In this document: in pieces, positions 27,180 through 35,849 of the stretch
Numbering within the stretch: position 1 is the stretch's first letter
How the letters are laid out: every line of letters begins with the position of its first letter
Assembly: GCF_012641395.1 (NCBI RefSeq)
Contig: NZ_JABAIH010000015.1
Coordinates: 50,915 to 114,914, forward strand
DNA length: 64,000 nt
DNA from: Rhizobium sp. P32RR-XVIII
GTDB taxonomy: Bacteria > Pseudomonadota > Alphaproteobacteria > Rhizobiales > Rhizobiaceae
Direction of reading: 5' to 3'
Translations under genes and position numbers: made by a program
Notes under the pieces: model-generated
Seen by the model: only the letters and a program-made list of their open reading frames with translations
What the model was told of the DNA's origin: nothing
Databases searched by the model: none

Positions 27180-27881
27180 ATCGCTCTCCTTGCTTAGAAG
27201 GATGTAGGGCGATCAGTACAATTTGCGAACCTTTTTGCGGCCCTTTGCTTTTGACGGTCAGAAAACAAAAAAGGCCGGAGCGAAATCGCACCGACCTTCC
27301 TCACATCGCATCTCAAACCAGTGCCAGTACATCCGTGGTCAAAAGCAGAAAGCGACTGCGGCCTTGCGAGCGACAGATGCATGCCAGCGCTCAATCAGCA
27401 ATGCCGATGACCATCATCTAGAGTCGCATTGTGTTGATAACAAGTTCAGCAGCAGATTCCCCTATTGGTTAGCAGATGCCGCCACGCCTAAGGGGGCGTA
27501 TTGAGCGGCAACTTTGCGCCAAACGGAGACGAACGAATCTGACTTTGCCAGTCCCTCTTCGTCAGCGCATCGGAACGCTGAGGTCTTTGCCGTGCGCAAT
27601 TTAGGGTTTAAAATCATCCTTTCTCTGCAGCCGAGCCCATAGGATCGGCCCGTTTCGGCCAAGTGAGGTAGGCATACCACCTGCGATGCGACAAGGCTGA
27701 ATCCCTATAGGTAGATTGTTCTGGCAGCCCTGGTCCCCAGCGTAGCCGTGCCGCCCACAGCAAAAGGAGGCGGTCGTGACACTGACGCGCAGAACTTGGC
27801 CGGCATCACGTTCGCAGGCACGACTTCAATGCCATATTCCGCGAAGATCGCCTGGGCTTTCGAGATGCTCGCTCGGACCGG
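27180..27881. other. Gap without protein gene
   Basis: Holds an intrinsic terminator on the minus strand (27266-27298: AAGGTCGGTGCGATTTCG pairing into CGGCCTTTTTTG) preceded by the motif TGCCAGTACATCCGTGGTCA at 27322-27341, which recurs at 37401. A minus-strand RNA starting around 27420 would end at this terminator. Otherwise no supported gene; the short frame at 27748 has a GGAGG but no recognisable product. Confidence 0.45.
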
Positions 27882-28169
27882 TCATTCAATCACGCCCTTG
27901 CGAATAGCTGCCGCCACGAGCGCCGTGTCCTTATAGACGGAGAAGGTATCCTTGAGGGATTCGATGTGCGTTCGAACGGTATGCACCGAGCACCCAAGGA
28001 TCATAGCGATCTCTTGTGCGCTCTTGCCGTCGCACATCAGAGTGAGGATTTCCCTCTCCCGCTTGGTGATATGTAACTCGCTCAAACTCGTACTCTTCCA
28101 ACTGCACGCTGCACTCTTCCGACTAGATATAAGATCGCTCATAGCTAATATTGAATGCATGGCTGTCAT
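27882..28169 (-). CDS. LuxR-type helix-turn-helix regulator
   Basis: About 95 residues carrying only a GerE/LuxR DNA-binding domain: LHITKREREILTLMCDGKSA and QEIAMILGCSVHTVRTHIES, ending in DTALVAAAIRKGVIE. The N-terminal ligand or receiver domain is absent, so it is a stand-alone HTH protein. The start is uncertain: ATG 28169 is chosen, and the frame stays open to a TTG at 28271. Confidence 0.7.
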   Translation of the reverse strand: MTAMHSILAMSDLISSRKSAACSWKSTSLSELHITKREREILTLMCDGKSAQEIAMILGCSVHTVRTHIESLKDTFSVYKDTALVAAAIRKGVIE

Positions 28170-28356
28170 TTTCTCACAAGCCGCGACTTTCCTCTTTCCT
28201 CGCCTTCCGGCCCGACGGCGCAGCATGCTTGCGGCTCGAATGGCGTTGATAGGCGCGACTGCATAAGCCAAATCTAATTTGCGGACGCTATTGAAGTTCC
28301 TTCATTCAGCCCAGTTAAGTACTTGTCTGCACGACGCGGACCAGAAAGCCCGTACA

Positions 28357-28608
28357 ATGACAATCCCCGAGAACACGTGGGGATCGGCTGTTTTGCTGCA
28401 TTGGACAGTAAACCGCAGATGGAAGATGGTCGGCAACGCCGCGCAAGCCTTCGATCTTTTGACCACAGAATGGCCTACTACCAGCGGAACGGCCTTCTTT
28501 CGTGCACTTCAGATGTGCTCTGGGGCCGGTGAAGGATTGTTTTCTCCGCTTCAAGCCCGCCTCGCCTTTCTGGAGGCGGTCCAGGAAGCTCATATCGCTA
28601 CACGCTGA
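28357..28608 (+). CDS. DUF982-domain protein
   Basis: An 83-residue protein. The part VGNAAQAFDLLTTEWPTTSG then FFRALQMCSGAGEGLFSPLQ and ARLAFLEAVQEAHI fits the DUF982 pattern (V-x3-EA-x3-LL-x2-WP-x3-G and C-x-(8-12)-AR-x-AF-x-AA-x-EA). The family is frequent on rhizobial plasmids and its function is unknown. A second, frameshifted copy follows at 28692. Confidence 0.72.
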   Translation: MTIPENTWGSAVLLHWTVNRRWKMVGNAAQAFDLLTTEWPTTSGTAFFRALQMCSGAGEGLFSPLQARLAFLEAVQEAHIATR

Positions 28609-28691
28609 AACGTGTGCGCCTCCAATTTTTGGATGTTGCGAACTTGCTGTGCGGGCGTAACGTAATCGCTGCTGTTGAGGGGGCTGGGGCC

Positions 28692-28953
28692 ATGACTAAC
28701 AGGCGGTGGATCACACCCATTTTGGTAATCTGCAACAAAACTGGCGAGATCCCTGTCAGTCAACACGACCAAAGATGCAGTGGACATCCTTACGAGCTCG
28801 TGGCCTCAAAAAGAAGGCAACGCCTATACTAACGCGATTCAAATTTGTGCCGATGTTGCAGCCGGAATAGCGACGCCAGACCAGGCGCGGGAGGCGTTCA
28901 TTGGGGCTGCCCGGGAGGCAAACGTTCCGATAGAAATATCTTTGGCTTTGTGA
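28692..28953 (+). pseudogene. DUF982-domain gene with a frameshift
   Basis: The first frame reads MTNRRWITPILVICNKTGEI and PVS, and the matching continuation VNTTKDAVDILTSSWPQKEG then AYTNAIQICADVAAGIATPD and QAREAFIGAAREANV lies in the +1 frame from about 28757. Together they make one complete DUF982 protein, so one base has been gained (or two lost). It could also be a sequencing error. Confidence 0.6.
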
Positions 28954-29027
28954 GCGGTCCATCGAATTGGTCGCCAGTCGCCTGCTGTGAATCCGCAGTG
29001 ACCACCGACCCCCGAGCCGACTGTCAG

Positions 29028-29051
29028 CATGAGTTTGCAGGCAAACTCATG
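29028..29051. repeat. Near-perfect inverted repeat (hairpin)
   Basis: CATGAGTTTGC and GCAAACTCATG are separated by only AG. CCACCGAC at 29002-29009 and GTCGGTGG at 29055-29062 extend it as an outer stem. No T run follows. It lies in a gap without genes (28954-29440), so it may be the remains of a mobile element or an RNA structure. Confidence 0.55.
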
Positions 29052-29440
29052 GCGTCGGTGGGGTCATCATCGGCGCCGACCGTAACCCCATCCAAATTTA
29101 TTTTTGTACTTGTAAATCAAAGCCCTACGCTCACATCGCGAGGGGTCAACCTTCGGTGCCGATGCACAGCGGAAGCTGTACGTGACACCCGTTGACGCAG
29201 TTTTTCGATGTGACAAACGGGTGGGACAATCGACGGGTCCAGCTGCGGGCGAAAGCTGCCAGCAGTTAGTCGGCGCAGGATTGCCGTCGGGGTCAGTAGG
29301 GGAAATAATTTCCGAGGGTGCGCCCCGTGGCCCCAGGTGCAGAGCTCGGCCTGATCACACCGAGACTTGTAATTTCCGATCTCTCCTGCCCGTCATGCGC
29401 AATAATTTCCGCTTTGCACCTAAGTGCGCCGACATCAGCG

Positions 29441-29758
29441 CTAGGTATTTGAACTTGTTGACTTATAGGAATCGGGGTTCGCCTGACGGAAATCCGCCGC
29501 GGTGAGCGTGTAGGAGGTACCGCGGCGATGAGAGTAGACCTTGCGCGCGACCTCGTGAATGGAATTGCGCAAGGAATCGAAAGCCAAAAGGCATCTCGAT
29601 TCCGATGCTCGCGTCCTGTGCAACTCGGTATCGGATTTGGCAAGCGCATCGATCTCCACGAAGAACAAAACCTCGAACATGCCGTCGTGGCCGATGAAGC
29701 GGACGGCATTTCTGACCGCGTCGAAGCTGCGGCTCGGATTGGGAAAGGCGAGCGTCAT
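29441..29758 (-). CDS. DUF1488-family protein
   Basis: 105 residues: MTLAFPNPSRSFDAVRNAVR, FIGHDGMFEVLFFVEIDALA, then SLRNSIHEVARKVYSHRRGT and SYTLTAADF. This matches the DUF1488 layout of a short beta-rich domain. GGAGG is placed seven bases before the ATG, which overlaps the upstream gene's stop (ATGA). It is last of four minus-strand small genes. Confidence 0.75.
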   Translation of the reverse strand: MTLAFPNPSRSFDAVRNAVRFIGHDGMFEVLFFVEIDALAKSDTELHRTRASESRCLLAFDSLRNSIHEVARKVYSHRRGTSYTLTAADFRQANPDSYKSTSSNT

Positions 29759-30078
29759 GATTGGCCTCCAGGCGTTTCGCGCGTCTCCCGGGCAAGTTCT
29801 GACAATCTGGTTCTCTCCCTTCGGCGTCCCGTATTGATAAGGTTGAAGGACATCATGCCCTTCGTCGCGTCCGATCGGCTCATGCCGCTCATGGCATGGC
29901 CATCTGCTCGCGCCGGAACGCCGTTGAAGACATGATAAACCGTCCAAGAGCGATCGGATTCGACGCGACGGCCATATTGAATGTCCATCGAGTCATGGTC
30001 AGGAGCACCACCTTCGTTTTCCCATCTCCCAAGAGCGATAGCATTCGCTCTTCGTTCGATTTTGCCCTCAGTGTTCAT
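29755..30078 (-). CDS. Small hypothetical protein, 107 aa
   Basis: A soluble protein MNTEGKIERRANAIALGRWE with WTVYHVFNGVPARADGHAMS in the middle and an arginine-rich tail. AAGGA precedes the ATG. The stop overlaps the DUF1488 start, so the two are co-translated. The middle (WxVYxVFxGxPA) recalls small rhizobial proteins of unknown function. Confidence 0.6.
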   Translation of the reverse strand: MNTEGKIERRANAIALGRWENEGGAPDHDSMDIQYGRRVESDRSWTVYHVFNGVPARADGHAMSGMSRSDATKGMMSFNLINTGRRRERTRLSELARETRETPGGQS

Positions 30079-30105
30079 GATGCCAATCCTTCTTCATTCT
30101 GTCCG

Positions 30106-30387
30106 TCAGCCATGGCCGAAGGTTCTCTTCATGAGAGTTGCATCGGCACCATCAGGGGACGAGCGAACCGGTTCCAGAGTGTCTTCCGTCGTCACGCGCT
30201 CATGACGCTCGTCTTCGTTGCGGATGCGGTATTGCAGCATATTTCCTCTCGGAGTGTCCGTCGACGTGGAAGGGAATATCCGGAACCTGCCCTTGAGCTG
30301 GACGAACTGTCCCACCGCAAAGATATGCGCTGCTGGGTCTCGGCGGCTGGGGCGGGCATTGCGTTGTGGAATGGCTGGGGTGGTCAT
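30106..30387 (-). CDS. Small hypothetical protein, 93 aa
   Basis: MTTPAIPQRNARPSRRDPAA begins a protein whose core is HIFAVGQFVQLKGRFRIFPS followed by TDTPRGNMLQYRIRNEDERH ERV. The core looks like one small SH3-like beta barrel. AAAGGA lies upstream of the ATG. It lies between the genes at 30449 and 29755 in the same direction. Confidence 0.55.
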   Translation of the reverse strand: MTTPAIPQRNARPSRRDPAAHIFAVGQFVQLKGRFRIFPSTSTDTPRGNMLQYRIRNEDERHERVTTEDTLEPVRSSPDGADATLMKRTFGHG

Positions 30388-30448
30388 AATGGCTGGTGGT
30401 CCTTTCGAGGATGGTTTCGCGCTCCGATATATTGATCGGCAGCATCTG

Positions 30449-30646
30449 TTACGCCGAACTCTGCCCTGCGATCGCCGGCAGCTGGATGAAGGCGGCGATA
30501 CGTCGCCATGCCAGCCAGAAGGCGCCTTCGATCGGCTCCTCGTCATAATCGACGCGATAATCTCCGGCGATCTGCGGCGTCTCGAAGGCCGACAGCAGGA
30601 ACGGAGACGGAAAGCTGATGACGGTTTGCGTGGTACGATTGTGCAT
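30449..30646 (-). CDS. Small hypothetical protein, 65 aa
   Basis: MHNRTTQTVISFPSPFLLSA opens it and FETPQIAGDYRVDYDEEPIE with GAFWLAWRRIAAFIQLPAIA follows. GGAG is eight bases upstream of the ATG. It is first of the four-gene cluster of small proteins running toward 29441. Confidence 0.55.
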   Translation of the reverse strand: MHNRTTQTVISFPSPFLLSAFETPQIAGDYRVDYDEEPIEGAFWLAWRRIAAFIQLPAIAGQSSA

Positions 30647-30732
30647 GATGGCTGGTCTCCGGGAAAAGACGCGGATGCGGCTCCTCTATCATTCACATCC
30701 GAACCGGAATGATCCCAAGGCTGCCGGTACAT

Positions 30733-31131
30733 CCGCGGTCAGCGCATGAGTTCATTCTAATTCGAACGCAACGACATGCGCCCCGAAACGGCACCATGCT
30801 TTCGCTATCGAGAACTCGGAGTGTATGGCGGGTCGTAGTCTCTGACGCCGCGAAGCCAGATAGACCAAATCAATGAGATACATCTGTAAGCCCCGATTGA
30901 GTTTCAATCAAGGCTCTCGAAGTCTTTTTACGATTTATCTCAGAATATTTGTAATGTCACATGACCGTAATTCCTACCGTATTTTAGTAATCACCATGCG
31001 AAGCGATGAATATTATTCTCGCGTAACTTCGGAACCCAGATAATATTTTTCGGCACTCCTATCAATCGAGTGCGAACAATGCTATTTAGGAATTGTAGCT
31101 GGCCCTATGCGCCGGCCGCAGAAAGATTTCC
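30733..31131. promoter_or_regulatory. AT-rich leader and promoter of groESL
   Basis: About 400 bases without a gene. From 30880 to 31080 the sequence is clearly AT-richer than the surroundings. TAATAT at 31041 is a possible -10 box, followed by the CIRCE element. Confidence 0.55.
31049..31076 (+). promoter_or_regulatory. CIRCE element (HrcA operator)
   Basis: GCACTC (31053-31058), nine bases CTATCAATC, then GAGTGC (31068-31073), the arms extending to TTCGGCACTC and GAGTGCGAA. This is the spacing and core of the consensus TTAGCACTC-N9-GAGTGCTAA. It lies 56 bases before groES, so this operon should be repressed by HrcA and induced by heat. Confidence 0.85.
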
Positions 31132-31446
31132 ATGACATTCCGCCCGCTCCACGACCGCGTCGTCATTCGACGCGCCGGAGGTGGTACCAAATCCAAGGGT
31201 CGGATCATCATTGCCGATACCGTCAAGGAAAAGCCGCAGGAGGGCGAAGTGATCGCCGTCCGTCCCGGCTCCCGTGACGAAAACGGAAAGCTGATCCAGC
31301 GCGAGGTCAAGGCCGGCGATACGATCCTGTTCGGCAAATGGTCCGGAACCGAGGTCAAGATCGATGGCGAAGACCTGCTGATTATGAAGGAAGCCGACAT
31401 CATGGGAATCGTCGAGAAGACCGCGACCGTCGACAAGGCTGCCTGA
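31132..31446 (+). CDS. groES: Co-chaperonin GroES
   Basis: A 104-residue co-chaperonin. The opening FRPLHDRVVIRRAGGGTKSKG, the mobile-loop region after it, EGEVIAVRPGSRDENG and DTILFGKWSGTEVKIDGEDLLIMKEADIMGIVE are all canonical. It caps the GroEL ring. It precedes groEL by 43 bases. Being next to a repABC replicon, it is probably an accessory copy in addition to the chromosomal one. Confidence 0.95.
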   Translation: MTFRPLHDRVVIRRAGGGTKSKGRIIIADTVKEKPQEGEVIAVRPGSRDENGKLIQREVKAGDTILFGKWSGTEVKIDGEDLLIMKEADIMGIVEKTATVDKAA

Positions 31447-31489
31447 TCCGTCGAATTCCCTTATCTCAAGCCCGAACTGGCCAAAGACC

Positions 31490-33124
31490 ATGTCTGCCAA
31501 GGAAATCATCTTCTCCACCGACGCCCGCGACCGACTGCTGCGCGGCGTGGAATTGCTCAACAATGCTGTCAAGGTGACGCTCGGCCCCAAGGGCCGCAAC
31601 GTCGTCATCGCCAGATCCTATGGGGCGCCGCGGATCACCAAGGACGGTGTATCGGTCGCCAAGGAAATCGAGCTTGAAGACAAGTTCGAGAATATGGGTG
31701 CGCAAATGGTGCGCGAGGTGGCTTCAAAGACCAATGACCTTGCCGGCGATGGCACCACGACAGCGACTGTGCTTGCTGCCTCCATCTTTCGCGAAGGTGC
31801 CAAGCTGGTTTCGGCTGGCATGAACCCGATGGACCTGAAGCGCGGCATCGACCTCGGTGTTGCCGCCGTCCTTACGGAAATCAGGGCGCGCGCCACAAAG
31901 GTCAGCTCGTCGAGCGAGATCGCCCAGGTCGGCACGATTGCCGCCAATGGCGATGCGAGCGTCGGCGAGATGATTGCCAAGGCGATGGACAAGGTAGGCA
32001 ACGAAGGCGTCATCACCGTCGAAGAGGCCAAGACCGCCGATACCGAACTCGACGTCGTCGAAGGCATGCAGTTCGACCGCGGTTATCTCTCGCCGTACTT
32101 CGTGACCAATGCCGAGAAGATGCGCGTCGAGCTGGAGGATCCGTATATTCTCATCCACGAGAAGAAGCTCGGCAACCTACAGGCACTGCTGCCGATCCTG
32201 GAGGCTGCGGTACAGAGCGGCAAGCCGCTGCTGATCATCTCCGAGGACGTCGAAGGCGAAGCGCTTGCAACGCTCGTCGTCAATAAGCTGCGCGGCGGCC
32301 TGAAGGTCGCAGCCGTCAAGGCGCCGGGTTTTGGTGATCGTCGCAAGGCCATGCTGGACGATATCGCCGTCCTCACGGCCGGCCAGATGATCTCCGAGGA
32401 TCTCGGCATCAAGCTGGAGAATGTGACACTCGACATGCTCGGGCGCGCCAAACGCGTGCTGATCGAGAAAGATAGGACGACCATCATCGATGGTTCCGGC
32501 GAGAAAGCGACCATCGAGGCGCGCATCAGCCAAATCAAGACGCAGATCGAAGAAACGACATCCGAGTACGACAAAGAAAAGCTGCAGGAACGGCTCGCCA
32601 AGCTCGCCGGCGGCGTCGCGGTGATCCGCGTCGGCGGCATGACCGAGACGGAGGTTAAGGAAAAGAAGGACCGGATCGATGACGCGCTGAACGCAACCCG
32701 TGCGGCGGTCGAGGAAGGTATCGTACCCGGCGGCGGCGTGGCACTGCTGCGTGCGAAATCGGCCCTTGCCGGACTCACCGGCGAAAACGCAGACATCACG
32801 GCAGGCATCTCGATCGTACGCAGAGCGCTCGAAGCGCCGATCCGGCAGATCGTCGACAATGCCGGCGTCGAAGGTTCGATCGTCATTGGAAAACTTGCCG
32901 ACAGCAAGAATCCCAACCAGGGCTTCGACGCGCAGACGGAAACGTATGTCGACATGATCAAGGCCGGCATCGTCGATCCCGCCAAAGTCGTGCGGACCGC
33001 TTTGCAGGACGCCGGCTCGATCGCGGCACTTCTAATTACCGCCGAAGCCACGATCGCTGACATTCCCGCGAGAGACTCTGCCCAAAGCACCGGAAACGGC
33101 GGCATGAGCGGCATGGGATACTGA
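31490..33124 (+). CDS. groEL: Chaperonin GroEL
   Basis: A full-length 544-residue chaperonin. The ATP-binding motif VKVTLGPKGRNVVI and GDGTTTATVLA (Asp87 region), the apical segment PYFVTNAEKMRVELEDPYIL, and VEEGIVPGGGVALL are intact; the C-terminus ends GGMSGMGY with the GGM tail. The substrate-binding apical loop carries DEVIL-like hydrophobic residues. It folds proteins together with the GroES upstream, under the shared CIRCE control. Rhizobia often carry several GroEL copies with division of labour. Confidence 0.95.
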   Translation: MSAKEIIFSTDARDRLLRGVELLNNAVKVTLGPKGRNVVIARSYGAPRITKDGVSVAKEIELEDKFENMGAQMVREVASKTNDLAGDGTTTATVLAASIFREGAKLVSAGMNPMDLKRGIDLGVAAVLTEIRARATKVSSSSEIAQVGTIAANGDASVGEMIAKAMDKVGNEGVITVEEAKTADTELDVVEGMQFDRGYLSPYFVTNAEKMRVELEDPYILIHEKKLGNLQALLPILEAAVQSGKPLLIISEDVEGEALATLVVNKLRGGLKVAAVKAPGFGDRRKAMLDDIAVLTAGQMISEDLGIKLENVTLDMLGRAKRVLIEKDRTTIIDGSGEKATIEARISQIKTQIEETTSEYDKEKLQERLAKLAGGVAVIRVGGMTETEVKEKKDRIDDALNATRAAVEEGIVPGGGVALLRAKSALAGLTGENADITAGISIVRRALEAPIRQIVDNAGVEGSIVIGKLADSKNPNQGFDAQTETYVDMIKAGIVDPAKVVRTALQDAGSIAALLITAEATIADIPARDSAQSTGNGGMSGMGY

Positions 33125-33197
33125 AAGCAGTGCCTGAACCATTCGGCCGGGTGGCCGGGCGGCGGAACCCGAACAACGACGGATATGGAGAATTCCA

Positions 33198-33590
33198 ATG
33201 GCAACGCAGAACGGCAGCAAGACATCGATCACCCAGCATTTCGACAGCTATCAGCCATCCAAGACGTTGCTCGTTTGGGCTTGCATGGTCACGGCAATCG
33301 CCACGATGATCATCGGATTCGGCTGGGGCGGTTGGGTGACGGGCGGCACGTCGCGCACATCGGCGGCGACAGCAGCCAACATTGCGCGCGAAGAACTGGC
33401 AGCGGCCATATGCGTTCAGCGGTTCAAAACGGCGCCGGACGCCGCCTCGAAACTTATCGAGTTTAAGGCGATTGGCAGTACCTACGGCAAGCGTCAGTTC
33501 ATCGAAGCCGGCGGTTGGGCGATCATGCCTGGACAGACATCGCCCGACAGCGGCGGTGTCGAAGGTTGCGCCACCGCTCTCGCCGTCTGA
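33198..33590 (+). CDS. Membrane-anchored hypothetical protein, 130 aa
   Basis: One transmembrane segment near residues 24-48 (LLVWACMVTAIATMIIGFGWGGWV) and a mostly periplasmic C-terminal domain with two cysteines (ICVQRFKTAP and GGVEGCATALAV). The pattern TxxASRTSAxTAxxxAREELAAAIC recurs in rhizobial proteins of unknown role. ATATGGAGAATTCC precedes the ATG. It lies 73 bases after groEL and may be read with it. Confidence 0.65.
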   Translation: MATQNGSKTSITQHFDSYQPSKTLLVWACMVTAIATMIIGFGWGGWVTGGTSRTSAATAANIAREELAAAICVQRFKTAPDAASKLIEFKAIGSTYGKRQFIEAGGWAIMPGQTSPDSGGVEGCATALAV

Positions 33591-33729
33591 GAACCTCTTT
33601 TCAAGAAGACCTGCTCCTGCGCTCCGGTGTCGGGAGCGCTTCCCCGATCCGCCAGTGCAGGAGATTGATGCATGATCCGTTTCGTGAAAGAGGCCGACCC
33701 GCAGCGGTCGCCAAAGGAGGTCGAAGCCA

Positions 33730-33870
33730 ATTGCGCCGAGCACGTCCGCGAAGGACGAGAATAAGAAATCGGGCGCGGAAACTAGGCGTCGTCGTGTACC
33801 CAAGGCGGCTGATGACGACGCAATTGCCATGCAAATGTGGAGTGCAATCGCGCGCATCGAAGCCGCCTGA
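33730..33870 (+). CDS. Small basic protein, possible ATT start
   Basis: A 46-codon frame after the very strong site AAAGGAGGTCG: codons ATT GCG CCG then STSAKDENKKSGAETRRRRV and PKAADDDAIAMQMWSAIARI. No ATG, GTG or TTG lies in frame at the expected distance, so an ATT start (rare) or a mutated start must be assumed. A 30-codon frame starting ATG at 33672 (GGAGATTG before it) overlaps it and may act as a leader. Function unknown. Confidence 0.35.
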   Translation: MAPSTSAKDENKKSGAETRRRRVPKAADDDAIAMQMWSAIARIEAA

Positions 33871-34195
33871 GCCAATGCCATCCTCCATGATTCTGGCCGA
33901 GAAACTTTACAGTGCCCGCTTCGTACATGATGAGTGAGCCTGCAGCGCGCTAGGGCCGAAACGACATCAAAGTCTCGGAACGGATGCCAATCGGAAACGT
34001 TTCCTTGTAGCTGCCCTCGAATGCCTTCCTCCGATCAGCCGTGCAATGGGGTGATGCCTTATGGGTTCGGCAGCCAGCGATGACTCGCGGAACCAGAAAC
34101 TCCTATCCCGCCGAGCGGATCAAGCGCTGAGGCGGGGACTCCGGCAAACGCGGAGAACAGGACCGTCGCTAGGTCAGGAGGGTCTCAGAAGCAAG

Positions 34196-35140
34196 ATGAC
34201 TAACCAATCCGGTCGAAATGATTTAGCCGGCGAGAACACTGTGACGGTGTTCGGTGGAACGGGCTTCCTCGGGCGGCGGATCGTAAGCAGGCTTCTGGAC
34301 AAGGCTGTTGACGTACGTCCCGTCTCGCGCCATCCGCATAATTATAAGTCGGACAACGCGTCTGGCAAGAAGCCATCACAGCAGATCGAGGCGGACATAC
34401 TCGATTCATCCTCAATCACCGCTGCCGTCACTGGATCTCGCACGGTTGTAAATGCGGTCAGCCTTTATGTCGAACGCGGGGAGCAGACCTTCGAGCGCGT
34501 CCATGTAGAAGCCGCGGCCGATCTAGCAACCGCTTCGCGGGATGCAGGCGTCGAGATGTTCGTCCAGATTTCGGGCATCGGATCGGATCCCAAATCCCGT
34601 TCGAATTACATAAGGGCCCGGGGCCGCGGCGAGGAGGTGGTGATGGCGGCGTTTCCAGGCGCGGTGATCGTCCGCCCCGCCATAATGGCCGGACCCGACG
34701 ACGCGTTCATCACAAGGATCGCCAGGCTGGTGCGCATCCTCCCGATCTATCCGCTGTTTGGAGAAGGCGGCACTCTGCTGCAACCGGTTTATGTCGAGGA
34801 CGTGGCGGAAGCCGTCAGCCGCTTGGCCTCGGGACAATATTCCACGGATGCTTCGGTCTTCGAGTGCGCCGGTCCGCGCATTTATTCCTATCAGGAACTC
34901 GTCCAGGAGATCGCCACTCACCTCAACGCGCGAATCAGGCTTGTACCCGTGCCATTCGCGGTATGGAGCATGGTGGCGAGTGCTGCGGAGTTTCTTCCCG
35001 CCGTCTCCCTAACGCGCAACCAAGTCGATCTCATGCGGAGTGACAATGTCGCAGCAAACGATCTGCCGGGCCTGAAAGAACTGGGCATCCAATCTCGCGG
35101 CATCGAGGAACTCGTCCGTATAATTGCGCATGGGGGTTGA
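34196..35140 (+). CDS. NAD(P)-binding oxidoreductase, atypical SDR (NmrA/NDUFA9-like)
   Basis: 314 residues with the dinucleotide loop VTVFGGTGFLGRRIVSRLL at 17-35, then DILDSSSITAAVTGSRTVVNAVSLYVE and FVQISGIGSD. A middle part AFPGAVIVRPAIMAGPDDAFITRI and YVEDVAEAVSRL match the complex-I NDUFA9-like branch of atypical SDRs. These bind NADPH and are assembly factors or quinone-linked enzymes. AGGAGG lies 14 bases before the ATG. Upstream in-frame sequence to 34061 is probably untranslated. Confidence 0.78.
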   Translation: MTNQSGRNDLAGENTVTVFGGTGFLGRRIVSRLLDKAVDVRPVSRHPHNYKSDNASGKKPSQQIEADILDSSSITAAVTGSRTVVNAVSLYVERGEQTFERVHVEAAADLATASRDAGVEMFVQISGIGSDPKSRSNYIRARGRGEEVVMAAFPGAVIVRPAIMAGPDDAFITRIARLVRILPIYPLFGEGGTLLQPVYVEDVAEAVSRLASGQYSTDASVFECAGPRIYSYQELVQEIATHLNARIRLVPVPFAVWSMVASAAEFLPAVSLTRNQVDLMRSDNVAANDLPGLKELGIQSRGIEELVRIIAHGG

Positions 35141-35840
35141 GCCGGAACCTGAGACGGGAACTATCGCTGCTCGCGAGGTCGGTAGGTGGTCAACAGGAGG
35201 AATACTGCCTGGCGAGATGCGACCAGCGCTGCAACGAAGGCTTTCCGGGTGAATCTCGGGAATGAAACTTCCACTTCGATAGTCCGAGTGCGCTATGATA
35301 TTGCTGCAGTCGGTTCAGGTTTTTCGTCGGAGCGCAGACCATCACTTGCGCCGTCTTGACTATTCCTTGACTGCCAATCGGCTGCCAAATTTCTTGGAAA
35401 GGGCTCGGCATTTACGATAGTCGAAAGTCAGGCCCTCTAAAATGACGCTCGCATCGTCAACTATAAATGTCGATTCATCGAGATTCGCCAGATGAAGGAT
35501 TGCGTTTCCAATGGGGCGCTTCCTCGATCTCCTCGCCATCGGCCGAGCGCCTCCTGATGCCGGGTACTGTCGCCAGCGAGTCGCGTTTCCCCTGAACCTG
35601 ACGGTCGTCATCCATTTTCACCTCATCACGGCAGGTGGTGACGACGTGCGCTAGTTCCGCAAGGGCGAACCCCTCACCGCCGTCACGCGGGAGTTCAACC
35701 GGTTTGCTCATAACAAGGCTTCGAATTGTTCCCAAAAACCGATCCCGGAATTGACATCCGGTGAATGCGAACGCAGCCAGGGAGCTGCTGCTTAGAACAC
35801 AGTAGCCCACGGCGATCATCAGAAGAGGTTCATCGGCATC
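35141..35840. other. Gap with uncertain minus-strand short frames
   Basis: Two overlapping short frames read on the minus strand (about 35611-35360, starting MTTVRFRGNATRW and containing FIVDDASVILEGLTFDY, and about 35711-35475, starting MSKPVELPRDGG). Neither shows a family or a strong ribosome site, and they overlap in different frames, so at most one is real. Confidence 0.3.
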
Positions 35841-35849
35841 TGCCTGGTG

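Noticed and set aside
29300..29415. Three copies of AATTTCCG as regulatory repeats
   Set aside because: Short 8-mers with unequal spacing (about 66 and 33 bases), no gene start nearby.
32083..33225. 380-codon minus-strand frame opposite groEL
   Set aside because: Ser/Pro-rich mirror frame of groEL.
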